The notes under the pieces are model-generated. The model saw only the letters and a list, made by a program, of their open reading frames with translations, did not search any database and was not told the origin of the DNA. A program made the position numbers and the translations under genes. Of a DNA stretch of 64,000 nt, positions 15,396 to 23,292 are shown piece after piece. This DNA comes from Alkalibacter saccharofermentans DSM 14828 (lineage in GTDB: Bacteria > Bacillota > Clostridia > Eubacteriales > Alkalibacteraceae), in the NCBI RefSeq assembly GCF_900128885.1, contig NZ_FQTU01000001.1, positions 1-64,000 on the forward strand. The letters are read 5' to 3'. Numbering within the stretch: position 1 is the first letter of the stretch; each line of letters starts with the position of its first letter.

Positions 15396-16299
15396 CTGCA
15401 GAGGATGCGATGGAAAGAATACAGATAGCCCTTATCTTAAATCTGGATTATCATCTGAGGTTCAACAAAAGACGCTCAAACATCCTTGTTACAACAAGGA
15501 GGCTCATGACAATGCTAGGATACATCTGCCGGTAGCGCCAAAGTGCAATATCAAATGCAAGTTCTGCAACAGAAAATTTGACTGTCAAAATGAAAGCAGA
15601 CCTGGCGTCACTAGTAATTTATTGACTCCACAAAAAGCCCTTGAAACATTTGACTACTACAACGAGCAAGTTGACAATCTTACTGTAATGGGTATAGCTG
15701 GTCCCGGAGATGCTCTGGCCAATTTCAACAAGACTAAAAAGACTGTAGAACTTATAAAGGAAAAATACCCAGAGGTTGCCATATGTCTTTCAACCAACGG
15801 GCTGATGCTTCCCATCTATGCTAAAGAGCTTAAAGAGCTGGGAATTACCCACCTTACGGTTACCATAAATGCAGTGGATCCTGATATAGGAGAAAAGATA
15901 TACGACAGTATCTACTACAACGGGAAATTGATAACGGGAAGGAATGCTGCAAAGATACTACTGGACAACCAGCTGGAAGGTCTGGCTAAATTGAAGGAAA
16001 TGGACATAATGTGCAAAGTAAACATAGTAGCTATTAAAGGCGTCAATGACGGGCATGTGAAAGAGATTGTTAAAAAAGTCAAGTCATTAGGCGTGACATT
16101 TACAAATATAATGTCATTAATCCCGGTAGCGGGCACGGAGTTTGAAAATCATGAGAAGCTCACTGAAGGAGAGCTAAAAGCAATCAGAAAGAGCTGTGAG
16201 AAATTGGTAACTCAAATGTACCACTGCAGACAGTGCAGGGCGGATGCAGTAGGCAAGCTTGGTGAGGATAAGGATTCGGAAAAGAGAAAAATAAGCTAG
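15388..16299 (+). CDS. nifB: Nitrogenase cofactor biosynthesis radical SAM protein NifB (short form)
   Basis: Radical SAM enzyme that fuses two [4Fe-4S] clusters and inserts carbide to make NifB-co, the core of FeMo-co. The 303-aa protein has the SAM cluster motif Cys53-x3-Cys57-x2-Cys60 in PKCNIKCKFCNRKFDC. Family residues in MGIAGPGDALAN, SLIPVAGTEF and HCRQCRADAVG (C-terminal Cys pair for a substrate cluster) are kept. It lacks the C-terminal NifX-like domain of proteobacterial NifB, as in methanogens and many Clostridia. ATG 15388 follows GCGGAGGTGAG. Confidence 0.96.
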   Translation: MRNCRGCDGKNTDSPYLKSGLSSEVQQKTLKHPCYNKEAHDNARIHLPVAPKCNIKCKFCNRKFDCQNESRPGVTSNLLTPQKALETFDYYNEQVDNLTVMGIAGPGDALANFNKTKKTVELIKEKYPEVAICLSTNGLMLPIYAKELKELGITHLTVTINAVDPDIGEKIYDSIYYNGKLITGRNAAKILLDNQLEGLAKLKEMDIMCKVNIVAIKGVNDGHVKEIVKKVKSLGVTFTNIMSLIPVAGTEFENHEKLTEGELKAIRKSCEKLVTQMYHCRQCRADAVGKLGEDKDSEKRKIS

Positions 16300-16310
16300 G
16301 AGGCGGCAAA

Positions 16311-16616
16311 ATGGAAAAATTGAAGCATCATATTTTTGTATGTGGAAGCGCTAGACTGGTAGGTGAAAACAAAGGTTTTTGCCTGCAAAAGGATGCAGTG
16401 GATATAGTGCTAAACTTCAATGAAGAGATTCAAGACAGAGACCTGGACGGGGAAGTGATGGTCACCAGTACCGGATGCATGGGTATATGCTCAAAAGGGC
16501 CCATCGTAGTCGTTTATCCTGAACAGACCTGGTACGGGAAGGTGACTCCTGATGATGTTGAGGAAATAGTAGATGCCCTTGAAGAGGAAGAAAAAGTTGA
16601 AAGGCTTATTATTTAA
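16311..16616 (+). CDS. Thioredoxin-like [2Fe-2S] ferredoxin of the nif cluster
   Basis: A 101-aa [2Fe-2S] protein with Cys11, Cys24, Cys56 and Cys60, the same ligand numbering as the Clostridium pasteurianum [2Fe-2S] ferredoxin, which is known to interact with the MoFe protein. The CMGICSKGP stretch and thioredoxin-like fold also match the Azotobacter Shethna (FeSII) group. It sits between nifB and nifV, so a role in electron supply or protection of nitrogenase, or in cofactor assembly, is likely. RBS TAGGAGG precedes the ATG. Confidence 0.93.
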   Translation: MEKLKHHIFVCGSARLVGENKGFCLQKDAVDIVLNFNEEIQDRDLDGEVMVTSTGCMGICSKGPIVVVYPEQTWYGKVTPDDVEEIVDALEEEEKVERLII

Positions 16617-16643
16617 ATCATAATTTAACGGGAGGTAGCTGAA

Positions 16644-17699
16644 ATGAAGCTTCACATTGTGGATACCACTTTAAGAGATGGGGAACAGGCTCCCGGAATA
16701 AACTTTTCATTTAAGCAAAAGATAAACATGGTTAAGGCTATGGACAAGGCGGGAGTGGACGTAATTGAAGCCGGAATTCCCGCCATGGGTAAAGAAGAGA
16801 TAAAGGTTTTGCAGGCATTAAACTCACTAGATATATCATCAGAGCTTATGACATGGAATAGGATGAAACAGGAAGATGTAGAAAGCTCTTTGATGACTGG
16901 AATCGAAAGCCTTCATATTTCTGCTCCCGTATCTGATATCATGATAAAAAGCAAACTGGGTTCTGACAGGGATCATATTTTAAGAGAAACTAATAGACTA
17001 GTTGAGTATTCAGTAAAAAAAGGATGCAAGGTGTCTGTTGGTGCTGAGGATGCTTCCAGGAGTGACAGGAAATTTCTTCAGAAATTTTTTAAAACCGTAG
17101 TGGAGTCAGGTGCTGTGAGAGTGAGATATGCCGATACTGTCGGGAGGTTAAATCCATATACCGTTTGGGAAGAAATTATGCCATTAAAGATACTTCTTCC
17201 TGTATCAATTGATTTTCACGGACATAACGACTTTGGCATGGCAACGGCAAATGCTTTCAGTGCATTCAAGGCAGGCGCGGACCATATAAGCTGTACCGTC
17301 AACGGAATAGGGGAACGGGCTGGAAATACTTCCCTTGACGAGATAGTGCTCAGCCTTATATACATGGAAAATGTGATCGCGTCGATCAATATTGGAGAAC
17401 TTGCCAGGCTGTCAAAGCTAGTTGAAAAGTATTCCAGGGTAAGAGTGCACCCCGCCAAACCCGTGGTAGGAAAAGATGTTTTCACCCATGAATCGGGAAT
17501 ACACGTGGATGGAATGATAAAGGACAGGGATAATTACCAATATTTAAATCCGGATATAATAGGAAGGAAGCATAAATTCGTATTGGGGAAACACTCCGGC
17601 ATTAAATCCGTAAAATACATATACAAATCAAAGGGAATAAATCTAACGGAACAGCAGGCAATAAAAATATTGGACAAGCTGAAGAAAAAACCATACTGA
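16644..17699 (+). CDS. nifV: Homocitrate synthase NifV
   Basis: Condenses acetyl-CoA with 2-oxoglutarate to (R)-homocitrate, the organic ligand of FeMo-co. The 351-aa TIM-barrel belongs to the DRE/alpha-isopropylmalate synthase family: VDTTLRDGEQAPG (1st strand, acid plus Arg), DFHGHNDFGMA (metal His-x-His) and NGIGERAGN. A shortened C-terminal part ends soon after the lid-forming helix region. A single gene encodes it, unlike the split nifV-omega/alpha of C. pasteurianum. It is last in the nif operon and is followed by a terminator. RBS GGGAGGTAGC. Confidence 0.92.
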   Translation: MKLHIVDTTLRDGEQAPGINFSFKQKINMVKAMDKAGVDVIEAGIPAMGKEEIKVLQALNSLDISSELMTWNRMKQEDVESSLMTGIESLHISAPVSDIMIKSKLGSDRDHILRETNRLVEYSVKKGCKVSVGAEDASRSDRKFLQKFFKTVVESGAVRVRYADTVGRLNPYTVWEEIMPLKILLPVSIDFHGHNDFGMATANAFSAFKAGADHISCTVNGIGERAGNTSLDEIVLSLIYMENVIASINIGELARLSKLVEKYSRVRVHPAKPVVGKDVFTHESGIHVDGMIKDRDNYQYLNPDIIGRKHKFVLGKHSGIKSVKYIYKSKGINLTEQQAIKILDKLKKKPY

Positions 17700-17703
17700 T
17701 AAT

Positions 17704-17750
17704 AAGCAAGCTTATTGTTGATATATTCAACAGTCGGCTTGCTTTATTTA
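17704..17750 (+). terminator. Terminator of the nif operon
   Basis: AAGCAAGC (17704-17711) pairs with GCTTGCTT (17737-17744). An inner TGTTGA/TCAACA stem with loop TATAT lies beyond an internal loop, and TTTATTTATG follows. It separates nif from queA. Confidence 0.8.
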
Positions 17751-17767
17751 TGTATATCTAGTATTAT
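17739..17767 (+). promoter_or_regulatory. Sigma-A promoter of queA
   Basis: TTGCTT (17739-17744, within the terminator's 3' arm), 17-bp spacer, TATTAT (17762-17767). It gives queA-tgt their own start after the nif block. Confidence 0.55.
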
Positions 17768-17797
17768 ATTTTAGAAGATTTACGAACAGGAGAGCGT

Positions 17798-18820
17798 ATG
17801 AAAACAAGAGATTTTAATTTTGAATTGCCACAGGAGCTCATAGCCCAGCATCCGATAGAAAAAAGAGACGCCTCAAGACTGATGGTCATAGACAGGAATA
17901 CCGGAGACATTCATCATAAGAATTTTTTTGATGTTACCCACCATCTAAAAGCAGGTGACACCCTTGTGCTAAATAACACAAGGGTGATGCCCGCGAGGCT
18001 TTACGGAAAAAATAAAGACAGAGAAGGAGTGGTTGAGATACTGCTTCTTAAAAGAACCGAAAAAGATGAATGGGAAACCATGGTAAAGCCCGGGAAAAAA
18101 GCCAAGCTAGGGGATGTGCTGGTTTTTGAAGATGTCTTGCAGGGAGAAGTTGTATCTATAAAGGAAGATGGGTTAAGAATAATAAGGTTTCAATATGAAG
18201 GGATATTTGAAAATATTTTGGATAAATTGGGACATATGCCTCTGCCACCTTACATTAAGGAGACGTTATCCGACAAGGAACGATATCAGACTGTCTATTC
18301 GAAAGAGGTTGGCTCGGCAGCTGCACCAACTGCAGGTCTTCATTTTACTGGAGAGCTATTGGAGAAGATTAAGAAGAAGGGTGTCAACATAGCATATATA
18401 ACTCTCCATGTCGGGATCGGAACCTTTAGACCCGTGAAAGTGGATGACGTAACAAAGCACAAAATGCACTCCGAGTATTATTCCATCGATGAAAAGACTG
18501 CTGAGATGCTAAACCATACAAGGGATAATGGGGGTAGGATAATAGCCGTGGGCACCACATCGGTAAGGACTTTGGAAACTGTAGCCCAAAGAGGATTTCC
18601 CTTGAAATCATGCAGCGGATGGACGGATATTTTCATTTATCCTCCCCATGATTTTCAGGCTGTCGATGGAATGATTACGAATTTCCATCTGCCTGAATCC
18701 ACTCTTTTGATGCTGGTATCAGCTTTTGCGCAAAAGGATTTGATAATGGGTGCTTATAAAAAAGCTGTTGAAGAAAAATACAGGTTTTTTAGTTTTGGCG
18801 ATAGCATGATTATTATATAA
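17798..18820 (+). CDS. queA: S-adenosylmethionine:tRNA ribosyltransferase-isomerase QueA
   Basis: Transfers and isomerises the ribosyl part of SAM onto preQ1 in tRNA to give epoxyqueuosine. The 340-aa protein has the family blocks MKTRDFNFELP, LNNTRVMPARLYG, GSAAAPTAGLHFT, LHVGIGTFRPVKV and TNFHLPESTLLMLVSAF. Length is typical. RBS AGGAGAGCG. It forms the queuosine pair with tgt 19 bases downstream. In related Firmicutes it normally follows ruvB. Confidence 0.97.
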   Translation: MKTRDFNFELPQELIAQHPIEKRDASRLMVIDRNTGDIHHKNFFDVTHHLKAGDTLVLNNTRVMPARLYGKNKDREGVVEILLLKRTEKDEWETMVKPGKKAKLGDVLVFEDVLQGEVVSIKEDGLRIIRFQYEGIFENILDKLGHMPLPPYIKETLSDKERYQTVYSKEVGSAAAPTAGLHFTGELLEKIKKKGVNIAYITLHVGIGTFRPVKVDDVTKHKMHSEYYSIDEKTAEMLNHTRDNGGRIIAVGTTSVRTLETVAQRGFPLKSCSGWTDIFIYPPHDFQAVDGMITNFHLPESTLLMLVSAFAQKDLIMGAYKKAVEEKYRFFSFGDSMIII

Positions 18821-18839
18821 AATTAACTGGAGGACTATA

Positions 18840-19952
18840 ATGGCTGTTAGATACGAGCACATAAAGACATGCAAGCAAACAGGAGCGAGGCTGGGAAGAC
18901 TGCACACACCCCATGGAATAATAGAAACGCCTATATTCATGCCTGTTGGAACTCAAGCAACTGTAAAGAGCCTGACTCCTGAAGACATAAAAAGCACAGG
19001 AGCTCAAGTCATACTTTCTAATACATACCACCTTTACATTAGACCGGGAACAGAGGTAATAAAAAAAGCGGGTGGTCTGCATAAATTCATGAACTGGGAT
19101 ATGCCTATACTTACAGACAGCGGAGGATATCAGGTTTTTAGTTTAGGGGACTTGAGAAGAATTGAAGAGGAAGGCGTAACCTTCAGAAGTCATCTGGATG
19201 GATCTAAGCATTTCATTTCACCGGAGGATGCAATAAAGATTCAAAATATATTGGGCTCTGACATAATCATGGCATTTGATGAGTGTACTCCATATCCGGC
19301 TGACTATCAGTATGCAAAAAAATCCATGGAGCGAACCTTAAGATGGGCACAACGTTGCAAGGATGCTCATACCAATACCCAAAACCAGGCATTGTTCGGT
19401 ATAGTTCAAGGTGGAATGTACGACGATTTAAGGGTGGAAAGCGCCAAGGAAACCGTAAAGATTGGATTTCCCGGCTACGCGATTGGAGGACTGAGCGTAG
19501 GAGAGCCTAAAGAACTGATGTACAAGGCCCTAGATGCTGTAGTGCCTCACTTGCCGGAAGACAAAGCCAGATACCTTATGGGAGTGGGCAGCATCGATGC
19601 CCTTTTTGAGGGTGTCTTGCGGGGCATTGACATGTTTGACTGCGTTTTGCAAACTAGAATAGCAAGAAATGGAACTGCAATGACAAGCAGCGGTAAAGTA
19701 GTCATAAAAAACGCAAAATACGAGATGGATTTTTCTCCCCTTGACCCGGAATGTGACTGCTATACATGTAAAAATTTCACTAAAGCCTATTTGAGGCATT
19801 TGATCAAGGCTAATGAGATACTTGGGCTAAGGCTATTGTCATCTCATAATTTGCATTTTACACTTAAAACTATGGGAAATATCAGAAAAGCGATTTTAGA
19901 AGACAGGCTTGCTGATTACAAGGATGAATTTTTCAATAAATATAGATATTAG
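18840..19952 (+). CDS. tgt: Queuine/preQ1 tRNA-guanine transglycosylase
   Basis: Exchanges guanine-34 of GUN-anticodon tRNAs for preQ1. TIM-barrel enzyme of 370 aa. TDSGGYQVFS carries the general base Asp, and FDCVLQTRIARNG carries the nucleophilic Asp. The C-terminal zinc site is Cys-x-Cys-x2-Cys in CDCYTCKNF plus the downstream His in SSHNLHF. RBS GGAGGACT. Confidence 0.97.
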   Translation: MAVRYEHIKTCKQTGARLGRLHTPHGIIETPIFMPVGTQATVKSLTPEDIKSTGAQVILSNTYHLYIRPGTEVIKKAGGLHKFMNWDMPILTDSGGYQVFSLGDLRRIEEEGVTFRSHLDGSKHFISPEDAIKIQNILGSDIIMAFDECTPYPADYQYAKKSMERTLRWAQRCKDAHTNTQNQALFGIVQGGMYDDLRVESAKETVKIGFPGYAIGGLSVGEPKELMYKALDAVVPHLPEDKARYLMGVGSIDALFEGVLRGIDMFDCVLQTRIARNGTAMTSSGKVVIKNAKYEMDFSPLDPECDCYTCKNFTKAYLRHLIKANEILGLRLLSSHNLHFTLKTMGNIRKAILEDRLADYKDEFFNKYRY

Positions 19953-19963
19953 ACAGGTAATAA

Positions 19964-19972
19964 TGCTATAAT
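19964..19972 (+). promoter_or_regulatory. Extended -10 promoter before yajC
   Basis: TGCTATAAT is an extended -10 (TGn plus TATAAT at 19967-19972), 35 bases before yajC. No clear -35 is seen, as is usual for this type. Confidence 0.45.
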
Positions 19973-20007
19973 AATAATCAATAATATGAAAGGGGAGCAT
20001 TGACTTT

Positions 20008-20304
20008 ATGAACTTACAGGAATTACTTTCATTCTTGCCGATTATTGCGGTTTTTGGATTCTTCTACTTTTTTGTCATTAGACCGCAAAGCAAACAACAA
20101 AAGAAAATTCAAAGCATGAGAAATGAGCTTAGAAAAGGAGACAAAATCGTTACTATAGGAGGGTTTTACGGAAAAATCATAGCCTTCAAAGATGACGTTT
20201 TGACTGTTGAGCTTAAACCTGACAATATCAAGGTTCAAATTACCAGAGCAGCTGTAGCAGATGTTTTAAACAAGACTGAAGAAGATATTGACAGGTCTGA
20301 ATAA
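20008..20304 (+). CDS. yajC: Preprotein translocase accessory subunit YajC
   Basis: A 98-aa single-span membrane protein of the SecDF-YajC complex. One N-terminal hydrophobic helix (about residues 5-24, LLSFLPIIAVFGFFYFF) is followed by the family signature VIRPQSKQQKK and the soluble stretch LRKGDKIVTIGGFYGKI. Its place upstream of secD/secF, with the SCIFF genes in between, is the usual clostridial arrangement. Confidence 0.96.
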   Translation: MNLQELLSFLPIIAVFGFFYFFVIRPQSKQQKKIQSMRNELRKGDKIVTIGGFYGKIIAFKDDVLTVELKPDNIKVQITRAAVADVLNKTEEDIDRSE

Positions 20305-20358
20305 ACATTAAAATCCCGAAAACCTGAAAATAGAATATTGAGAGGCGGGGGTGATACA

Positions 20359-20502
20359 ATGAAACACATTAAAGTTATCAATTTGGGAGAGTTGAACAAA
20401 GTTGAGGGAAAAGGCTGTGGCGAATGCCAGACATCCTGCCAATCTGCCTGCAAAACCTCGTGTACAGTAGGAAATCAAAAATGTGAAAATAACGAGCAGT
20501 AA
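20359..20502 (+). CDS. scfA: SCIFF peptide precursor (six cysteines in forty-five), ranthipeptide
   Basis: A 47-residue ribosomal peptide precursor. The leader-like half MKHIKVINLGELNKVEG is followed by a core with exactly six cysteines at 20, 23, 27, 31, 35 and 42. Cys31 and Thr36 have the i,i+5 spacing of the thioether reported for the Clostridium thermocellum SCIFF peptide. The start ATG 20359 follows GGCGGGGGTGAT. The maturase gene lies downstream beyond two hairpins. The biological role of SCIFF is unresolved, though it is nearly universal in Clostridia. Confidence 0.95.
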   Translation: MKHIKVINLGELNKVEGKGCGECQTSCQSACKTSCTVGNQKCENNEQ

Positions 20503-20508
20503 AACCAG

Positions 20509-20536
20509 GCAGTAAATATTTTTATATTTACTGCTT
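20509..20536 (+). terminator. Hairpin after the SCIFF gene
   Basis: GCAGTAAATA (20509-20518) pairs perfectly with TATTTACTGC (20525-20534) around TTTTTA, followed by TTATTATAT. A weak terminator or attenuator here would keep the precursor in excess over the maturase. Confidence 0.55.
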
Positions 20537-20578
20537 ATTATATGTATTTTTAAATTTAATTAATATCAAATATAATGT

Positions 20579-20592
20579 GCGCCATTGGGCGC
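20579..20592 (+). other. Short GC hairpin before scfB
   Basis: GCGCC-ATTG-GGCGC followed by TTGTTTGC, 24 bases before the scfB start. A TATAAT at 20571-20576 lies just upstream without a good -35. The hairpin may act in attenuation or translation control. Confidence 0.4.
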
Positions 20593-20615
20593 TTGTTTGC
20601 TAACAGGAGGATATA

Positions 20616-21956
20616 GTGATACATAAATATGAATTAAACGGATATCATATACTGCTGGATATCAATTCCGGCTCGGTATTTGAAATAGATGAACCTACCT
20701 ACGATTTATTGGATTATTTCCCCGATAAAGACAAAGCGATCATCAGCTTAAAGGGCAAGTACCCTGAATTCGACCTGGATGAGGCTTGGGGAGAAATTGA
20801 TAACTTGAAAAACCAAGGAATCCTTTTCAGCGACGATATAGTCCTGGAAGAAGATTTGATGAAAAACCACGATGTAAAAGCAATGTGCCTTCACGTTTCC
20901 CATGACTGTAACATGAGGTGCGGATATTGTTTTGCCTCGGAGGGGAGCTTCGAAGGTGAGAAGGGACTTATGGACCTGGAGACCGGAAAAAAAGCCATAG
21001 ATTTTTTAATTCAAAATTCAGGTAATAGAAGACACCTTGAAGTTGATTTTTTCGGTGGAGAGCCATTGATGAATCTCGAAGTGGTGAAAGCCTTGGTGGA
21101 GTACGCCAGAGGTAAAGAAACAGAGTCAGGAAAGATGTTTAGATTCACCATGACAACAAACGGTCTTTTGTTAAATGAAGATATAATGGATTATCTGGAC
21201 GCTAATATGGCGAATATAGTTCTTAGCATAGACGGCAGAGAAGAAACAAACGATAAAATGCGAAAAACGCTAAACGATGAGGGCACATACAAACACATTA
21301 TAGAAAAAATCAAAAAAATGTCTGAAAAAAGAGGTGCCAAGGATCATTATATCAGAGGAACATTTACCAAGAACAACCTCGACTTTTCAAAAGATGTTCT
21401 GGATTTAGCTGATAAAGGATTCCCAAGCATTTCTGTAGAACCAGTCGTAGCGACGCCGGAGAACTATTATGCTCTAGGAGAAGAGGATATTTCTGTGCTA
21501 AAAAAAGAATATGAAAAACTGGCAGATGAGTATCTAAGATATTCCGGAGAAAATAAAGGGTTCAATTTTTTTCATTTCAACATAGACCTCCATGCAGGGC
21601 CGTGTGCTTATAAAAGGGTATCAGGGTGTGGTGCAGGAACTGATTACGTAGCGGTAACTCCAACTGGGGAGGTATACCCATGTCACCAGTTTGTAGGAAA
21701 AGAAGAATTCATTCTTGGCAATCTTGATACAGGCATAATCGATCAAAAAATCAGAAAAAAATTTGAAGAAGTCAATCTTACTGACAAGAAAACCTGTAAG
21801 GATTGCTGGGCAAAGTACTACTGCGGTGGTGGATGTTTCGCTAATGCGCACAACTTCAATGATGATATTTCAATACCATATGAAATAGGATGCGAATTGG
21901 AGAAAAAACGCATCGAATGCGCCATAATGATAAAAGTAGCTCAGCAAAACAGATAA
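20616..21956 (+). CDS. scfB: SCIFF maturase, radical SAM/SPASM protein
   Basis: Installs the Cys-Thr thioether in the SCIFF peptide. The protein is 446 aa. An N-terminal RiPP-recognition-like region (about 1-80) precedes the radical SAM cluster motif Cys98-x3-Cys102-x2-Cys105 (HDCNMRCGYCFASEG). DFFGGEPLMN is the glycine-rich SAM-binding stretch. The C-terminal SPASM domain has cysteines in GPCAYKRVSGCGAG, GEVYPCHQF and TCKDCWAKYYCGGGCFAN, enough for two auxiliary [4Fe-4S] clusters. The start is GTG at 20616 with AGGAGG five bases upstream. Confidence 0.95.
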   Translation: MIHKYELNGYHILLDINSGSVFEIDEPTYDLLDYFPDKDKAIISLKGKYPEFDLDEAWGEIDNLKNQGILFSDDIVLEEDLMKNHDVKAMCLHVSHDCNMRCGYCFASEGSFEGEKGLMDLETGKKAIDFLIQNSGNRRHLEVDFFGGEPLMNLEVVKALVEYARGKETESGKMFRFTMTTNGLLLNEDIMDYLDANMANIVLSIDGREETNDKMRKTLNDEGTYKHIIEKIKKMSEKRGAKDHYIRGTFTKNNLDFSKDVLDLADKGFPSISVEPVVATPENYYALGEEDISVLKKEYEKLADEYLRYSGENKGFNFFHFNIDLHAGPCAYKRVSGCGAGTDYVAVTPTGEVYPCHQFVGKEEFILGNLDTGIIDQKIRKKFEEVNLTDKKTCKDCWAKYYCGGGCFANAHNFNDDISIPYEIGCELEKKRIECAIMIKVAQQNR

Positions 21957-21972
21957 TTTAACATTGTTGAAA

Positions 21973-22001
21973 TTGACGGCTAAAAATAAAAGATATATAA
22001 T
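21973..22001 (+). promoter_or_regulatory. Sigma-A promoter of secD
   Basis: TTGACG (21973-21978), 17-bp spacer, TATAAT (21996-22001), 30 bases before the secD ATG. Confidence 0.75.
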
Positions 22002-22030
22002 TAATTATCGTTTACGATTGGAGGACAAAT

Positions 22031-23278
22031 ATGAAAAGCAAAAGCAGAATTAAGCTGGCAGTATTGCTGCTTCTTGTTATATCCGCAGGCTGGGTTCTTC
22101 TTAATGGACTTTCGATAGGAACCTACCGTGTTCTTCCTGTTAAGGAGGCTATCAATTACGGCCTTGATTTAACCGGGGGGGTTTATGTGGTGCTGGAAGC
22201 ACAGGACAGCGAGGATGACCCTGTGACAGATGATAAAATAAACAGGGCAATTGCTACGATCAGACAGAGGATCGATGGATTGGGAGTATCAGAACCTGTT
22301 ATAGCAAGACAAGGAGATAAAAGGATCCGGGTATCGATACCGGACATACAAGATCAACAACAGGCTTTAGAAATTATAGGAAAGACAGCTCAACTGGAAT
22401 TTTTAAGTCCTGAAGGCGAAGTTGTGATTACCGGTGCCCATGTTGAGGATTCAAACGCTATTTATCAAACAAACAACCTGGGCATTGAAGAAGCGGTGGT
22501 TTCACTTAAATTGAACTCTGAAGGCACCCAGGCGTTTGCCCAGGCGACGGAAGAGTATTTAGGCCAAGTAATCGAGATAAGACTGGACGGCGAAGTTATT
22601 TCGGCACCAGTGGTCAATAGTGTTATTTCAGATGGTGAAGCTGTTATTCAAGGAATGAGAAATATCGAAGAAGCAGGAAACTTGGCTATGCTTATTAGAG
22701 CAGGTGCACTGCCTGTTCAGCTTGACCCCGTGGAAATCCGTTCTATCGGTCCGACCCTTGGACAGGATTCCTTTGATAAAAGCGTTATGGGCGGCATGAT
22801 AGGAATTGCTTTGGTTCTTGCGTTCATGTTGCTCTATTATAGGGCCCCTGGCTTTGTGGCCTGCGTTTCACTGGGAATCTATATCCTTTTGTTCCTCCTA
22901 ACTGCGGCATTGATAGGTTTCACTCTCACTTTGCCGGGAATAGCCGGAATAATCCTGTCCATCGGCATGGCAGTTGATGCAAATGTAATTATATTTGAAC
23001 GAATAAGAGAAGAATTAAGGCTTGGCAAGTCCTTGATGCCAGCGCTAGATGCCGGTTTCAGAAGAGGTTTTACCACAATAATAGATTCAAACGTCACGAC
23101 TTTAATCGCGGGTGTGGTGTTGTTTGCCCTTGGCAGTGGTTCAGTAAGAGGTTTTGCAGTGACTCTTATGATCGGTATCGGGTTAAGCTTGTTTACGACG
23201 TTGCTTATAACTAAACGGATTTTAAAATTGTTTATAAATACTTCACTGGTAAACAACAAAAAAATGTACGGGGCGTAA
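22031..23278 (+). CDS. secD: Protein translocase subunit SecD
   Basis: Membrane subunit that pulls preproteins through SecYEG using the proton or sodium gradient. The 415-aa protein has an N-terminal helix (about 10-28), then YGLDLTGGVYVVLEAQ and a large extracytoplasmic domain. A C-terminal RND-type block of about five helices follows, with GMAVDANVIIFERIREE and DSNVTTLIAGVVLF. The family's conserved D-x-D/N sites are kept. secF follows 14 bases later as a separate gene. Confidence 0.97.
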   Translation: MKSKSRIKLAVLLLLVISAGWVLLNGLSIGTYRVLPVKEAINYGLDLTGGVYVVLEAQDSEDDPVTDDKINRAIATIRQRIDGLGVSEPVIARQGDKRIRVSIPDIQDQQQALEIIGKTAQLEFLSPEGEVVITGAHVEDSNAIYQTNNLGIEEAVVSLKLNSEGTQAFAQATEEYLGQVIEIRLDGEVISAPVVNSVISDGEAVIQGMRNIEEAGNLAMLIRAGALPVQLDPVEIRSIGPTLGQDSFDKSVMGGMIGIALVLAFMLLYYRAPGFVACVSLGIYILLFLLTAALIGFTLTLPGIAGIILSIGMAVDANVIIFERIREELRLGKSLMPALDAGFRRGFTTIIDSNVTTLIAGVVLFALGSGSVRGFAVTLMIGIGLSLFTTLLITKRILKLFINTSLVNNKKMYGA

Positions 23279-23292
23279 AGGAGGGTGCTTGA

